A stretch of DNA of 64,000 nucleotides from an uncultured Oscillospiraceae bacterium. GTDB lineage: Bacteria > Bacillota > Clostridia > Oscillospirales > Oscillospiraceae. A program made the position numbers and the translations under genes. Each line of letters starts with the position of its first letter. Position 1 is the stretch's first letter. A model generated the notes under the pieces. It saw nothing but the letters and a program-made list of their open reading frames with translations, did not search any database and was not told the origin of the DNA. Shown piece after piece: positions 6,741 to 15,157 of this stretch. Where the stretch lies: positions 62,001-126,000 of the forward strand of contig CAKUEH010000006.1 in assembly GCA_934646185.1 (NCBI GenBank), written 5' to 3'.

Positions 6741-7778
6741 TTACCACTTGTTTTCGACCTTCTCGGCAAAGCCGAAGAAGTCGCGCACGGGCAGGACCGT
6801 TCCGTCGTCGAGCGTGATGCGGCCCGTGAAATGCCCGAAGACCTGATGCTGGTCGGACAGCACGACGCCCGCGCTCATGAACGCGCTGCGGTCGAGCACC
6901 GGCGTGAAATTCATATAGAAGCGGTTATCGTCGCTCGTGAAGACCCAGGGCTTCATATAATCCTCAAAGCCGTCTTCGTCCATAGGGATCTCGAATTTGA
7001 CCTCGCCCAGCTTGTGGATCTTTCCGTCGTAGAACAGCACGTTCTCCGTTGCGGCGCTGGTGTTGCCGAAGCCGTAGCCGATGTTCCAGCCGAAGGGAAC
7101 GCCGTCGAGCTCACCCGAGGCGCTGCCCCAGTACCACGTGTTGTGATACGTCCACACGCCGCGCCCCCAGTCGAGCACGGCGAAGAATTTGTCCTTCGTC
7201 AGCTCATACCGGCGGCTGCCCAGCTCGATCCAGCCCTCGGCGCGCATGCAGTTGATCTTCTGGTTGTAGTAAAAATGTCCGGGCTTGTCGAAGGGCGTGG
7301 CGATGACCATGCTTTCTTCCGGCTCGTCCGTGAGCTTGATGATGCCCTCGATGGACTCCTTGTCCAGGAATTTGTCCATGTGGAACGAGAGCATCCGCGC
7401 CCCGTCCTCATGGTAAAAGGCGAGCGCATAGCCGCCCTTTGAAATTTCCGACGCGCCCTCCGCGCTCGATTCCGGCAGCTGCGTCCGGCCGAGCGGGAGC
7501 GCCCGCATGCGGCTCGTCGTCTTTTCCCATTTGCCGTCGAAGTCCAGGAAGGAAACGGAGTCGAGGCCCATATAGCCGTTGTCCGCGATGGTCAGCGCCA
7601 GACCGATATGGCCGTCGGTGATGAGATAGTAATCCCATTCCTTGACGCGCATCGCGCCGGCCCTGATGTCCGCGCGGTGGTAGACCGGGAGCAGGGAACG
7701 CGCCCAGCCGGGCTCGAGCAGATTGCCGTCGCTGCCGAGCAGCGGGCCGGAAGTGGTGATCTCATGCTGCTGTCTCAT
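6741..7778 (-). CDS. DUF2804 family protein
   Basis: A 345-residue protein recognised as DUF2804 from its overall pattern: an N-terminal LLGSDGNLLEPGWARSLLP, a central DWGRGVWTYHNTWYWGSASG and a C-terminal beta-rich part. No signal peptide or membrane segment is seen. The fold resembles lipocalin-like or tocopherol-cyclase-like beta barrels, but the function is unknown. The ATG overlaps the stop of the upstream hydrolase by four bases and has AGGAGG upstream, so the two are translationally coupled. Partners PAP2 phosphatase and hydrolase hint at lipid-related work, which is inference. Confidence 0.85.
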   Translation of the reverse strand: MRQQHEITTSGPLLGSDGNLLEPGWARSLLPVYHRADIRAGAMRVKEWDYYLITDGHIGLALTIADNGYMGLDSVSFLDFDGKWEKTTSRMRALPLGRTQLPESSAEGASEISKGGYALAFYHEDGARMLSFHMDKFLDKESIEGIIKLTDEPEESMVIATPFDKPGHFYYNQKINCMRAEGWIELGSRRYELTKDKFFAVLDWGRGVWTYHNTWYWGSASGELDGVPFGWNIGYGFGNTSAATENVLFYDGKIHKLGEVKFEIPMDEDGFEDYMKPWVFTSDDNRFYMNFTPVLDRSAFMSAGVVLSDQHQVFGHFTGRITLDDGTVLPVRDFFGFAEKVENKW

Positions 7779-8719
7779 TGGATAGCCTCCTGTGGTGTGT
7801 ATTTTTCCAGAAATGCTGCCAGCGCCGCCTGCACGCGCGGGCGGTCGACCAGATAGCTGTAGCCGTGCTTCGCGCCGTCGACCAGAACGAGCTGCTTTTC
7901 GGACGCGCAGGCGTCATAGGCGGCCTGCGACATGGCGCAGGGAACGAAGGTATCGGCTGTGCCGTGGAGAAACAGAATGGGGCGCTTCGTTTTGGATACC
8001 GCGTCCAGCGTGGACGCCTCTTTGATGGAAAAGCCCGCGAAGGCGCGCGTGCAGACATCCATCAGCGCCAGCAGCGGCCCCGCCGGGAGCCATTTTACGT
8101 GTGCGCGCAGGACGCTTCTCATGATCGCCTCCGGCGAGGAGAACCCGCAGTCGGCGATCACGCCCCGTACGGACGGCGGAAGCGCCAGCGCGGAGGCCAG
8201 CAGGACCGTCGTCGCGCCCATCGAGAGTCCGCCCAGAAACAGCGGGTGCTCCGGGCCAAAGTGCTTTTCCGCGTACTGCGCCCACGTCACGGCGTCCCGG
8301 CACTCGTGGACGCCGAAGGTGATATACGTGCCCTCCGACTGCCCGTGCGCGCGCTCGTCGACGGCGAGCAGATTGTAGCCGAGCGAATGGTAATAGGGGA
8401 GCACGATGGAAAAATCGGCGATCCAGCTCGACCGGTAGCCGTGGAACAGGAGGATCGTGCCCTTCGCACCGGGCTGCTGCAGCAGCTGCCCGTGCAGGCG
8501 CAGGCCGTCATAGGACGGCAGAAAGAGATCCTCCGCGTCCTGCATCAGCGCGATGCCCGCGAGAATTTCCTCCGTCTGTTCGGCCCGGCCGTGTTTGGCG
8601 ATGATTGCGGGATCCGTAAGATCCGGGACGGGCCTGCGGCGGCAGGCGAACAGGAACAGCCCCAGCGCCAGCAGAAGGACCGCGAGCAAAACGGCCAGAA
8701 CGATCAAAGCCGCCGTCAT
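7775..8719 (-). CDS. Membrane-anchored alpha/beta hydrolase
   Basis: A 314-residue serine hydrolase of unknown substrate. An N-terminal membrane segment (residues 3-27) is followed by Arg residues. The hydrolase core has the oxyanion region LLFHGYRSS and nucleophile elbow GGLSMG (GxSxG), and later FLHGTADTFVP with the acid and DGAKHGYSY with the His. The catalytic domain probably faces the cytoplasm given the positive residues after the segment, though orientation is not certain. It overlaps both neighbours by four bases (ATGA), placing it second in the PAP2-hydrolase-DUF2804-MocR operon. Confidence 0.88.
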   Translation of the reverse strand: MTAALIVLAVLLAVLLLALGLFLFACRRRPVPDLTDPAIIAKHGRAEQTEEILAGIALMQDAEDLFLPSYDGLRLHGQLLQQPGAKGTILLFHGYRSSWIADFSIVLPYYHSLGYNLLAVDERAHGQSEGTYITFGVHECRDAVTWAQYAEKHFGPEHPLFLGGLSMGATTVLLASALALPPSVRGVIADCGFSSPEAIMRSVLRAHVKWLPAGPLLALMDVCTRAFAGFSIKEASTLDAVSKTKRPILFLHGTADTFVPCAMSQAAYDACASEKQLVLVDGAKHGYSYLVDRPRVQAALAAFLEKYTPQEAIQ

Positions 8720-9657
8720 GCCGCGCTGCCCTTCTTTCCGAGCTTTGCAAAGAACGGGAACGAAAGCGGCCAGACAATGCCCGCAAAGATCACGATCAGG
8801 AAATAGCGCACAAAGCTCTCCGCCTGCGACCCGGCAAAGAGGGAAACCAGCAGCGGCTTTAGCCCCGCCTTGATGCCGACGATCAGCGCAAGACCCAGCG
8901 CCAGCTTCAAGACCTGCCCCAAAAACGGCGCGCGGACGTCAAAGTGCAGCTTTTTCTCATCGGCGATATATACGATCAGAAAGCCCAGCAGCGCGCCCAG
9001 CATGGTATAGGCGTTTTTGAGTCCGTGCGTGATGTTGGCGAGATCCTCGCTGCCCGCCGGCCAGTCACACCGGGCGAGAGACGAGGCATAGACCAGATAT
9101 CCGCCGCACAGCGCCGCGACGCCGAGCAGGATCCACGGCGTTGTTTTCTTCGCGGCCTGCTCCGTCCGGAACGCCGGATAGAGCGCGGCGGCCAGCGCCA
9201 GCGCCGTCAGAAACGCCACGCCGACGTCCAGCGGCGTATGAACGCCCAGATACATCCGCGAAAACGGCACCAGAACCATCAGAACGGCGCAGACGATGCG
9301 CACCCACGCTTCCTTCCGGCTCGCGAAGATCGAGGCTGTCGTGCCGACGATGTTCTGCGTGTGGCCGGAGGGGAAGGAATAGCCCGTCGCGCCCGCGCGG
9401 GCGGATTCGACGATCTGAAAGTCCGGGTCGAGCACCCACGGGCGCGGGATGCGGAAGGCCAGCTTCAGAAACTGGTTGCAGACCGTGCCGAGCGCGCCGA
9501 CCAGAAAGACGTAATAGCCCTGCCGCTTGTCAACGCACCAGAAGATCAGCAGCGCCGCCGCCATAAACGCGATCTCCGAGCCGAAATACGTCAGACCGGA
9601 GAAAACCGCGTCCAGCGCGCCGCAGCGTCCCGCCGCGAGAAGCCGCAAAAAGTCCAT
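8716..9657 (-). CDS. PAP2-family membrane phosphatase
   Basis: Integral membrane phosphatase of the type-2 phosphatidic acid phosphatase superfamily, acting on lipid phosphates or pyrophosphates such as undecaprenyl-PP or phosphatidylglycerol-P. Motif 1 is KLAFRIPRPW, motif 2 is PSGHTQN and motif 3 is SRMYLGVHTPLDV, so all catalytic residues (Lys/Arg, SGH, Arg/His) are present. Several membrane segments follow to residue 313. The ATG has AGGAGG upstream and follows a good promoter at 9690-9718. First gene of the operon; the substrate cannot be told from sequence. Confidence 0.9.
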   Translation of the reverse strand: MDFLRLLAAGRCGALDAVFSGLTYFGSEIAFMAAALLIFWCVDKRQGYYVFLVGALGTVCNQFLKLAFRIPRPWVLDPDFQIVESARAGATGYSFPSGHTQNIVGTTASIFASRKEAWVRIVCAVLMVLVPFSRMYLGVHTPLDVGVAFLTALALAAALYPAFRTEQAAKKTTPWILLGVAALCGGYLVYASSLARCDWPAGSEDLANITHGLKNAYTMLGALLGFLIVYIADEKKLHFDVRAPFLGQVLKLALGLALIVGIKAGLKPLLVSLFAGSQAESFVRYFLIVIFAGIVWPLSFPFFAKLGKKGSAA

Positions 9658-9689
9658 ACCGGAACCTCCTGAATTTGAAATACAAAATC

Positions 9690-9718
9690 AGTATACCACC
9701 AAACGCCGGATTTGCCAA
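9690..9718 (-). promoter_or_regulatory. Promoter of the PAP2 operon
   Basis: TTGGCA (complement 9713-9718), 17 bp, TATACT (complement 9690-9695), 33 bp before the ATG. Confidence 0.8.
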
Positions 9719-9734
9719 GCATTTCAGCCCGGAC

Positions 9735-9763
9735 TTGCATTTTTGCGGGAATATCGCTATGAT
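9735..9763 (+). promoter_or_regulatory. Promoter of the TIGR04255 gene
   Basis: TTGCAT (9735-9740), 17 bp, TATGAT (9758-9763), 33 bp before the ATG at 9797. It is back-to-back with the PAP2 promoter. Confidence 0.75.
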
Positions 9764-9796
9764 AAGGAAAAGAACGATACGAAAGGTGTGCGCGCC

Positions 9797-10582
9797 ATGT
9801 TTTCCAATGAAGAACGAATGATCTATGCCAAGCGCCAGCTGGTCGAGGTGATCTGTCAGCTCCGCTTCCCGGAGATCCTGTCCATCGACGCAAGCGAGCC
9901 TGCCGCGTTTCAGGACCGCATCCGCCGGGAATATCCGCAGTATGAAAAGAAGATCGAGCAGCTGCCGCCGCAGATGGTAAACGGCAAGCCCGTCCCGCAG
10001 GGGACGGTCAACAACTATCAGTTCATCTCCGCCGAGGGCCAGTGGAAGATCAGCCTCACCAAGGGCTTTATCGCCCTTTCGACCTACGGCTATACCCGCT
10101 GGGAGGAATTTGCCCAGCGGCTCGACCGCATTCTTGCCGCGTTTATCGAGACGTATCATCCCTCGTGGTTCACGCGCGTGGGCCTGCGGTATGTCAACGC
10201 GTTCCGCCGCGCGCCGCTCGGACTGGAGGACTGCCTCTGGAAGGAGCTCATCACGCCGGGCTTTCTGGGCCTGATGGGCGACGAAGACGCGCAGGAGCAG
10301 GCGTTCATGAAGCACGAGCTGACCGCGACCGTGCAAATGCCCGGCGGGGCGAAGGCCAACGTCAAATCCGGCCCGGGCCTCATGCGCAAGGTCAACAACC
10401 GCACCCATGAGACGACGGAGGAGCGCGTGTTCATGCTCGACCTCGATCTGTACATGGACAGCAAGATTGAGCTGAACCACACGGCCCCCGCCCTGAACAT
10501 CGTCCACGACAATGCCGGCAGCCTCTTCCGCGCAGCCATCACCGACACGCTTGCGGACGCGATGGAGCCGCAGAAGGCGTAA
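9797..10582 (+). CDS. TIGR04255 family protein
   Basis: A 261-residue cytosolic protein matching TIGR04255, a sporadically distributed family of unknown function. Diagnostic parts are the start AKRQLVEVICQLRFPEIL, a middle HPSWFTRVGLRYVNAF and a C-terminal DNAGSLFRAAITD. Members are sometimes found near phage or defence genes, but none are adjacent here. The start is the ATG with AAAGG upstream; the longer open frame runs back through the divergent promoters. It is monocistronic, with its own promoter and a strong terminator at 10598. Confidence 0.85.
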   Translation: MFSNEERMIYAKRQLVEVICQLRFPEILSIDASEPAAFQDRIRREYPQYEKKIEQLPPQMVNGKPVPQGTVNNYQFISAEGQWKISLTKGFIALSTYGYTRWEEFAQRLDRILAAFIETYHPSWFTRVGLRYVNAFRRAPLGLEDCLWKELITPGFLGLMGDEDAQEQAFMKHELTATVQMPGGAKANVKSGPGLMRKVNNRTHETTEERVFMLDLDLYMDSKIELNHTAPALNIVHDNAGSLFRAAITDTLADAMEPQKA

Positions 10583-10597
10583 GCCGATAAAAAACAG

Positions 10598-10635
10598 CCC
10601 CGCCTGCCGCAGAATGACGGCAGGCGGGGGTTTTT
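10598..10635 (+). terminator. Terminator after the TIGR04255 gene
   Basis: Stem CCCCGCCTGCCG (10598-10609) with CGGCAGGCGGGG (10618-10629), followed by GTTTTTA. Confidence 0.9.
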
Positions 10636-10639
10636 ATCA

Positions 10640-10884
10640 GAAATAGCCGAGGCAGTTGCGAATTCGCCGAAGATCCCCGTAAAAACGGTGCATCCTGCGG
10701 GCGGACAGAGTCGTCCGCCCCTACGGCGCGCGGGCGGTGAAAACTTTTTGTAGGGGCCGACGACTCTGTCGGCCCGAGAAATGTTGCGAATTCATCGGAG
10801 ATTTCCGTAGAAACGATGCATTTGCGTGGGCCGATGTGGGCATCGGCCCCTACAAAGCGTAAGGTTCGCAGTGCGCCGGAATTT
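10640..10884. repeat. Cluster of three family B repeats
   Basis: Hairpins at 10699-10724 (GCGGACAGAGTCGTCCGC then CCCTAC), 10751-10777 (GTAGGGGCCGACGACTCTGT then CGGCCCG) and 10827-10853 (GGGCCGATGTGGGCATCGGC then CCCTAC). They are separated by similar spacers containing GTTGCGAATTC and CGATGCAT-like words. No gene is seen in this stretch. Confidence 0.85.
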
Positions 10885-11049
10885 CTAAGTGTGCATCAGC
10901 GTAAATACGATGAGCGTCACGCAGACGGCGCAGGCGACGGCTTCGTAGGTATAGCTTTCGCCGTTGTGGATGCGATTGATAGCGCGAAAAGCGAAGATCG
11001 TGCCGATAAACGCGGCGGCGAGGGCCAGAATCGCCAGAATTGCGCTCAT
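10885..11049 (-). CDS. Small two-segment membrane protein (54 residues)
   Basis: The frame starting MSAILAILALAAAFIGTIFA has two hydrophobic segments (about 3-19 and 34-51) with RAINRIHNGESYTY between. Its ATG overlaps the stop of the upstream DUF975-like gene by four bases, indicating translational coupling and a shared job. No family is recognised. A small accessory subunit of the neighbouring membrane protein is plausible but unproven. Confidence 0.7.
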   Translation of the reverse strand: MSAILAILALAAAFIGTIFAFRAINRIHNGESYTYEAVACAVCVTLIVFTLMHT

Positions 11050-11966
11050 TGTTCGTCCAGCCTCCCTCCGCACACGGTGCAGAACACCGCGCCCGGCGTT
11101 TTGACGGCTGCGCCGCAGTGCGGGCAGCGCGGTTCAGCTGCCTGCGGCTGTTCCGGAACCTCCTGTTCCGGCTCCGGCTGAACCGGGGCTTCAGGTTCCT
11201 GCGCGGTCACGACGGGCTCGCCCTGCGGGGCGGGCTGCGTTTCGGGCTCGGAAGCCGGGGCCGGGATGACGGGCGGCACCGGCTGCGTGGGCGCGGACGG
11301 CTGCTGGCCTGCCGCGCGGCGGTTCTGGATCTCGACATAGAACGCCGCGTCCAGAAGGACGCTGAACGTGGTGATGAACGTGCTGAGCACAGGACTGAGT
11401 ACATACCGCAGGACACGGAACGGCCCGCCGATATACGGGATCACCCCGAGCAGCGCCAGAACCAGCGTCACGCCGAAGCTGATCGCAACGAGCAGCATAT
11501 CCGCGCCGAACATCCTGCCCTTATAGCCCATTGTCTCCTGCTTGGAGATCTTGATGGCCTCGGTGGGCTTGACGTCCTCGCGCGTCATGAGAATGTAGGG
11601 GACAAAGGCGTATTCATACGCGCGGATGATACCGAACACGATCCCGACGATCGGGATGAGCGACCACAAAAAGATCCAGAGCTGCATCCACGCCATGCCG
11701 CCCAGTACGCGCCAGATGCGGTCCTTGCGGAACGCGGCGAACAGATACGCCGTCTTCGGCTCCAGCCCCGTGCGGTAGCTGTTGAGAAAGATCATCGCCA
11801 GCGATGCCGACAGCAGCAGATTCACGCAGAACGCGACAGCCGGAACGGCGAGGAAGCCGATGCAGGCAGCCAGATACAGAAATGCGCCCAGCAGCCCGAT
11901 CCCCCAGAGCCGGAAGGGCTGCTTTTTCAGCGCGGAACATGATTTTTTGTAAATATCGGAAACCAT
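11046..11966 (-). CDS. DUF975-like membrane protein with C-terminal zinc ribbon
   Basis: A 306-residue protein. Residues 1-200 hold about five membrane segments in the DUF975 pattern, including YEYAFVPYILMTRED and an amphipathic AIKISKQETMGYKGRMF. A long Pro/Glu/Gln-rich linker (about 220-275) leads to a zinc ribbon with CPHCGA and CTVCGG. The function of DUF975 is unknown; the ribbon probably sits in the cytosol. The ATG has AGGAGG upstream and follows a strong promoter at 12013-12042. The small membrane gene overlapping its end completes a two-gene operon. Confidence 0.8.
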   Translation of the reverse strand: MVSDIYKKSCSALKKQPFRLWGIGLLGAFLYLAACIGFLAVPAVAFCVNLLLSASLAMIFLNSYRTGLEPKTAYLFAAFRKDRIWRVLGGMAWMQLWIFLWSLIPIVGIVFGIIRAYEYAFVPYILMTREDVKPTEAIKISKQETMGYKGRMFGADMLLVAISFGVTLVLALLGVIPYIGGPFRVLRYVLSPVLSTFITTFSVLLDAAFYVEIQNRRAAGQQPSAPTQPVPPVIPAPASEPETQPAPQGEPVVTAQEPEAPVQPEPEQEVPEQPQAAEPRCPHCGAAVKTPGAVFCTVCGGRLDEQ

Positions 11967-12012
11967 AACATCCTCCTATTCAGGTCTTGTGCGTCTTTCT
12001 TCTTCGATTCGA

Positions 12013-12042
12013 TTATAATCGACCCCGGAAGAGTTTGTCAAT
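12013..12042 (-). promoter_or_regulatory. Promoter of the DUF975-like operon
   Basis: TTGACA (complement 12037-12042), 18 bp, TATAAT (complement 12013-12018), 47 bp before the ATG. Confidence 0.8.
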
Positions 12043-12044
12043 GA

Positions 12045-12080
12045 AAAACCGGCGTCTGAACATTCAGACGCCGGTTTTTG
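12045..12080. terminator. Terminator downstream of murC
   Basis: Stem CCGGCGTCTGA (12050-12060) with TCAGACGCCGG (12065-12075), flanked by A-rich and T-rich runs, so it can act in both directions. It lies right before the DUF975 promoter and insulates it from murC. Confidence 0.85.
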
Positions 12081-12092
12081 GGAAAGGTTCCG

Positions 12093-13463
12093 TTATTCTG
12101 TCAAAAGCGCCTCTCCGGCCTTGTAGATATCGCCCGCGCCGACCGTCAGGATGATGTCGCCCGGCTGCGCGATCCCGCGCAGATAGGCCGTCACGCCCTG
12201 CAGACTCGGGCAGTAGACCGCGCCGGGGATCTCCGCCGCCAGATCCTGCGAACTGATGCCGACGGTGTTCTGCTCACGCGCGGCGTAGATGTCGGCCAGG
12301 ACCGCCTGATCGACCGTGCGCAGCTCGTCGACAAAGTCCTGGAACAGCGCCTTCGTGCGCGAATACGTGTGCGGCTGGAACGCGCAGATCACGCGCCGGT
12401 AGCGCATCAGCCGGACGGCCTGCAGAAGCGCGTGGAGCTCGTTGGGATGGTGGGCATAGTCGTCATAGACGTCCGCGCCATGGAAGCTGCCCTTGTACTC
12501 CAGCCTGCGGCCCGCGCCGTGGAACCGCGCGAGCGCGGCGGCCGCAGTCTCGCCGGAAATGCCGAATTTCCACGCCACCGCGCACGCGGCCAGCGCGTTC
12601 ATCGCGTTGTGGCGGCCGATGACGCCCAGACGCAGATGCGCATACGGCTGCCCGCCGCAAAGCACGTCGAATTCGCTGAAATCCTCCGAGAAATTCTTTC
12701 CGTATACGTCGTTTTTCTCGTCAAAGCCGAAGGGCACATACGGCATCCCGGCCAGCGTGTCGCGGGTATTTTTGTCGTCGCCGTTTGCAACGATCAGACC
12801 GTCCGCCGGGACAAGGGCGGCAAACCGGCGGAACGACTGCTCCACGTCCTGAAGATCCTTGAAAAAGTCCAGATGGTCGGCATCCACGTCGAGGATGACC
12901 GCGGCGGTCGGGAAGAAATTCAGGAAGGAGTTGCAGTATTCGCAGCTTTCGAGAATGATCGTGTCGCCCTTGCCGACGCGGTGTCCCGCGCCGAGCAGCG
13001 GCAGAAAGCCGCCGATCATGATCGTGGGGTCGCGGTCGGCCTGCATGAAGATGTGCGTGAGCATCGAGGTCGTCGTGGTCTTGCCGTGGGTACCGGCGAC
13101 GCAGATGGCGTTTTTGTACGCCTGCATGATATAGCCCCAGGCCTGCGCGCGCTCAAAAATGGGGATGCCCTTGGCGCGGGCGGCAGCGATCTCGGGGTTG
13201 TCGTTATGCGCGGCAGCCGTGCGGATGAGGCAGTCGGCTCCCTCGATATTCTCGGCCCGGTGGCCGATGGAGACCTGAATGCCCTTGGAGATCAGCTCGT
13301 CCGTCGAAACGGAGGCGTTCATGTCGGAGCCGGAGATCTCCATCCCCATGCGCCGCAGGACAAGGCCCAGCGGCCGCATCGACACGCCGCCGATGCCGAC
13401 CAGATGGCAGCGCTTGCCGGGGGTCAGGTATTGCTCAATATGTTGACAGGAAGGATATTCCAT
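12093..13463 (-). CDS. murC: UDP-N-acetylmuramate--L-alanine ligase
   Basis: Cytosolic Mur ligase that adds L-Ala to UDP-MurNAc in peptidoglycan synthesis. The 456 residues show the Rossmann-like N-domain (LVGIGGVSM near residue 22, and GSDMNAS), the ATP-binding GTHGKTTTTSM near residue 124, the central ESCEYCNSFL and DVDADHLD, and the C-domain DDYAHHPNEL and FQPHTYSRT. The ATG at complement 13461-13463 has GGAGG upstream; the much longer open frame through cca is an artefact. It ends at a strong hairpin, so it is transcribed alone, divergent from cca. Confidence 0.95.
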   Translation of the reverse strand: MEYPSCQHIEQYLTPGKRCHLVGIGGVSMRPLGLVLRRMGMEISGSDMNASVSTDELISKGIQVSIGHRAENIEGADCLIRTAAAHNDNPEIAAARAKGIPIFERAQAWGYIMQAYKNAICVAGTHGKTTTTSMLTHIFMQADRDPTIMIGGFLPLLGAGHRVGKGDTIILESCEYCNSFLNFFPTAAVILDVDADHLDFFKDLQDVEQSFRRFAALVPADGLIVANGDDKNTRDTLAGMPYVPFGFDEKNDVYGKNFSEDFSEFDVLCGGQPYAHLRLGVIGRHNAMNALAACAVAWKFGISGETAAAALARFHGAGRRLEYKGSFHGADVYDDYAHHPNELHALLQAVRLMRYRRVICAFQPHTYSRTKALFQDFVDELRTVDQAVLADIYAAREQNTVGISSQDLAAEIPGAVYCPSLQGVTAYLRGIAQPGDIILTVGAGDIYKAGEALLTE

Positions 13464-13488
13464 GCAAGGTTCCTCCGAAAAATTTGGA

Positions 13489-13517
13489 TTGCGCGCGCGC
13501 GGGACAGCGCGTATAAT
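13489..13517 (+). promoter_or_regulatory. Candidate promoter of cca
   Basis: TTGCGC (13489-13494), 17 bp, TATAAT (13512-13517). The -35 box is weak. On the opposite strand TTGTTT/TATAAT (complement 13559-13564 and 13536-13541, 17 bp apart) could serve murC. Confidence 0.5.
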
Positions 13518-13607
13518 GAAAACTGACAGCATTATATTATATACGGTAGACGGCAATAAAACAAGAAGAATTTCGATTTTCAGCCCAGAAAACGGAGGGA
13601 ATGCGCC

Positions 13608-14732
13608 ATGCGGCCGGACGAGATCATCAAAACGCTGGAGGATGCCGGGTTTGAGGCCCGGTATGTCGGCGGCTGCGTGCGCGACACGCTGCTGCGCCGC
13701 CCCATCCACGACTGGGACATCGCCTCGCAGGCGCTGCCGAAGGATGTGATGCGCCTGTTTCCGCACTGCGTCCCCACCGGTATCCGGCACGGCACCGTGA
13801 CCGTTCTTCTGGACGGCGTCAGCGCCGAGGTCACGACCTACCGCTGCGACGGCGCATATCACGACGGCCGCCACCCGGACGGGGTGCGCTTTGTGCGCAG
13901 TCTTGCGGACGATCTTGCCCGCCGCGATTTTACGATCAACGCCATGGCGATGGACGAGGCCGGGGTAGTCACCGATCTGTTTGGAGGCCGGGACGATCTT
14001 GCCCGCCGCATGATCCGCTGCGTCGGCGACCCGGAAACGCGCTTCCGCGAGGACGCGCTGCGCATGCTGCGCGCGTACCGCTTTGCCGCGCAGCTCGGCT
14101 TTTCGCTGGATGCGCGGACGCAGGCGGCGCTTTGCCGCTGCGCGCCGCTCTGCGCGTCGCTCTCGCGCGAGCGGGTGCGGGAGGAGGCGGAAAAGGCGCT
14201 GCTGTCCGACCGGCCTGAATACTTTGGCCGCATGCTGGCCGAAGGGCTTCTGGAAGCCTGCATGCGGGCGCAGACCGCCGATTTTTCCGGGCTTTCCGCC
14301 CTGCCCAGAACGCCGGAGGCCCGGTGGACGGCGGCAAAGCTGCGCTGCCCGGCGCTCGACCCGGCGGCGTTCCGCCTGCCTGCGAAGCTCTGCCGTCTGA
14401 TCGATCTCACGGCGCAGACGTGGCAGGAGGGCCGCACAGAGGCAGACTGGAAACGCCTGATCGCGGCGCATGGCTGGGAAACGGCGCAGCTGCAGGCAGG
14501 CATGCAGCGCACCGACGCCGTCCGGCAGATCGCGGCGCGCGGCGACTGCGTCACGCTGCGTCAGCTTGCCGTCACCGGCGCGGATTTTCCCGCGCTCTGC
14601 GGCAAAGACGTGGGCCGGATGATGCATCTGCTGCTAGTTTATGTGCTGGACCACCCCGATCAGAACACCAAAACGCAGCTCCTCGCCGCCGCACCGGCGC
14701 TCTGGCAGAAAGAAAACAAAATCCAAGGTTGA
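13608..14732 (+). CDS. cca: CCA tRNA nucleotidyltransferase
   Basis: Class II nucleotidyltransferase that builds or repairs the 3'-CCA of tRNAs. The 374 residues show motif A YVGGCVRD (near 19) with HDWDIAS carrying the metal-binding aspartates, RRDFTINAMA (near 105), and REDALRMLRAYRFAAQLGF (near 147), the brace to the neck domain. The C-terminal part is helical. The ATG has GGAGG ten bases upstream. It lies 37 bp before tRNA-Val, whose own promoter overlaps the end of the gene. The adjacent tRNA already encodes CCA, so a repair role is likely. Confidence 0.93.
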   Translation: MRPDEIIKTLEDAGFEARYVGGCVRDTLLRRPIHDWDIASQALPKDVMRLFPHCVPTGIRHGTVTVLLDGVSAEVTTYRCDGAYHDGRHPDGVRFVRSLADDLARRDFTINAMAMDEAGVVTDLFGGRDDLARRMIRCVGDPETRFREDALRMLRAYRFAAQLGFSLDARTQAALCRCAPLCASLSRERVREEAEKALLSDRPEYFGRMLAEGLLEACMRAQTADFSGLSALPRTPEARWTAAKLRCPALDPAAFRLPAKLCRLIDLTAQTWQEGRTEADWKRLIAAHGWETAQLQAGMQRTDAVRQIAARGDCVTLRQLAVTGADFPALCGKDVGRMMHLLLVYVLDHPDQNTKTQLLAAAPALWQKENKIQG

Positions 14733-14758
14733 CTTTTGCCCACTCCATCTGCTATAAT
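14729..14758 (+). promoter_or_regulatory. Promoter of tRNA-Val
   Basis: TTGACT (14729-14734), 18 bp, TATAAT (14753-14758), 11 bp before the mature tRNA 5' end. Confidence 0.85.
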
Positions 14759-14769
14759 AGTCCAGCAAT

Positions 14770-14846
14770 GGAGGCTTAGCTCAGCTGGTTAGAGCGCTTG
14801 CTTCACACGCAAGAGGTCGACGGTTCGAGTCCGCCAGTCTCCACCA
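14770..14846 (+). tRNA. tRNA-Val (anticodon CAC)
   Basis: A 77-nt cloverleaf with encoded CCA. The acceptor stem GGAGGCT pairs with AGTCTCC, with one G-T pair. The D-arm contains AGCTCAGCTGGTTAGAGC. The anticodon stem-loop is CTTGC-TTCACAC-GCAAG with CAC at the anticodon position. The T-arm contains GGTTCGAGTCC. The CAC anticodon reads GUG, so this is valine. Confidence 0.95.
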
Positions 14847-14850
14847 GCTC

Positions 14851-14902
14851 GTCGCGAACTGCGCAAGTTCGCGACGACTTTTTATGCTCTGCATAAAAAG
14901 TC
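14851..14902 (+). terminator. tRNA-Val terminator followed by a second hairpin
   Basis: Stem GTCGCGAACT (14851-14860) with AGTTCGCGAC (14866-14875), then GACTTTTTATG. The T-run is itself the left arm of a second palindrome, GACTTTTTATGC/GCATAAAAAGTC (14876-14902). Confidence 0.85.
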
Positions 14903-15141
14903 ATCTCTCACTTGCTCCGCTGCTCCTCGCTTCAAACCTGTGACCGCTTCCGCTGGGTCACAGGTTTGTGCCGCCAACGTGGGAATTGATCCATAGTGTT
15001 CGCATGACACAAAAAGAAAAGACACGCATCTGCGTGTCTTTTCTTCTTGGTGGAGTGCGGTCTGCTGCACAGACCGTGCCGTCATCTATAATGTTCACAT
15101 GACGCCGAAGCGCCCGCATGCAGATGCATGCGGGCGCTTTT
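14903..15141. other. Non-coding stretch with three more hairpins
   Basis: No gene is seen. Hairpins: AACCTGTGACC/GGTCACAGGTT (about 14936-14966), a 15-bp perfect stem at 15014-15045 around GACACGCA/TGCGTGTC, and a 14-bp perfect stem at 15108-15139 around GCGCCCGCATGC. The last two are each preceded by a similar word, CATAGTGTTCGCATGAC and TATAATGTTCACATGAC, so the stretch looks like a duplicated unit. The last hairpin is also the only candidate terminator for the leftward acsB operon. Confidence 0.6.
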
Positions 15142-15157
15142 GATCGGGGTTCTTAGC

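Noticed and set aside
10640..10884. Family B cluster as a CRISPR array
   Set aside because: The units alternate in orientation, spacing is irregular, spacers resemble each other and no cas gene is near.
13464..14627. N-terminal extension of the murC frame through cca
   Set aside because: The open frame continues by chance antisense to cca. MurC has a standard start with a ribosome binding site at 13463.
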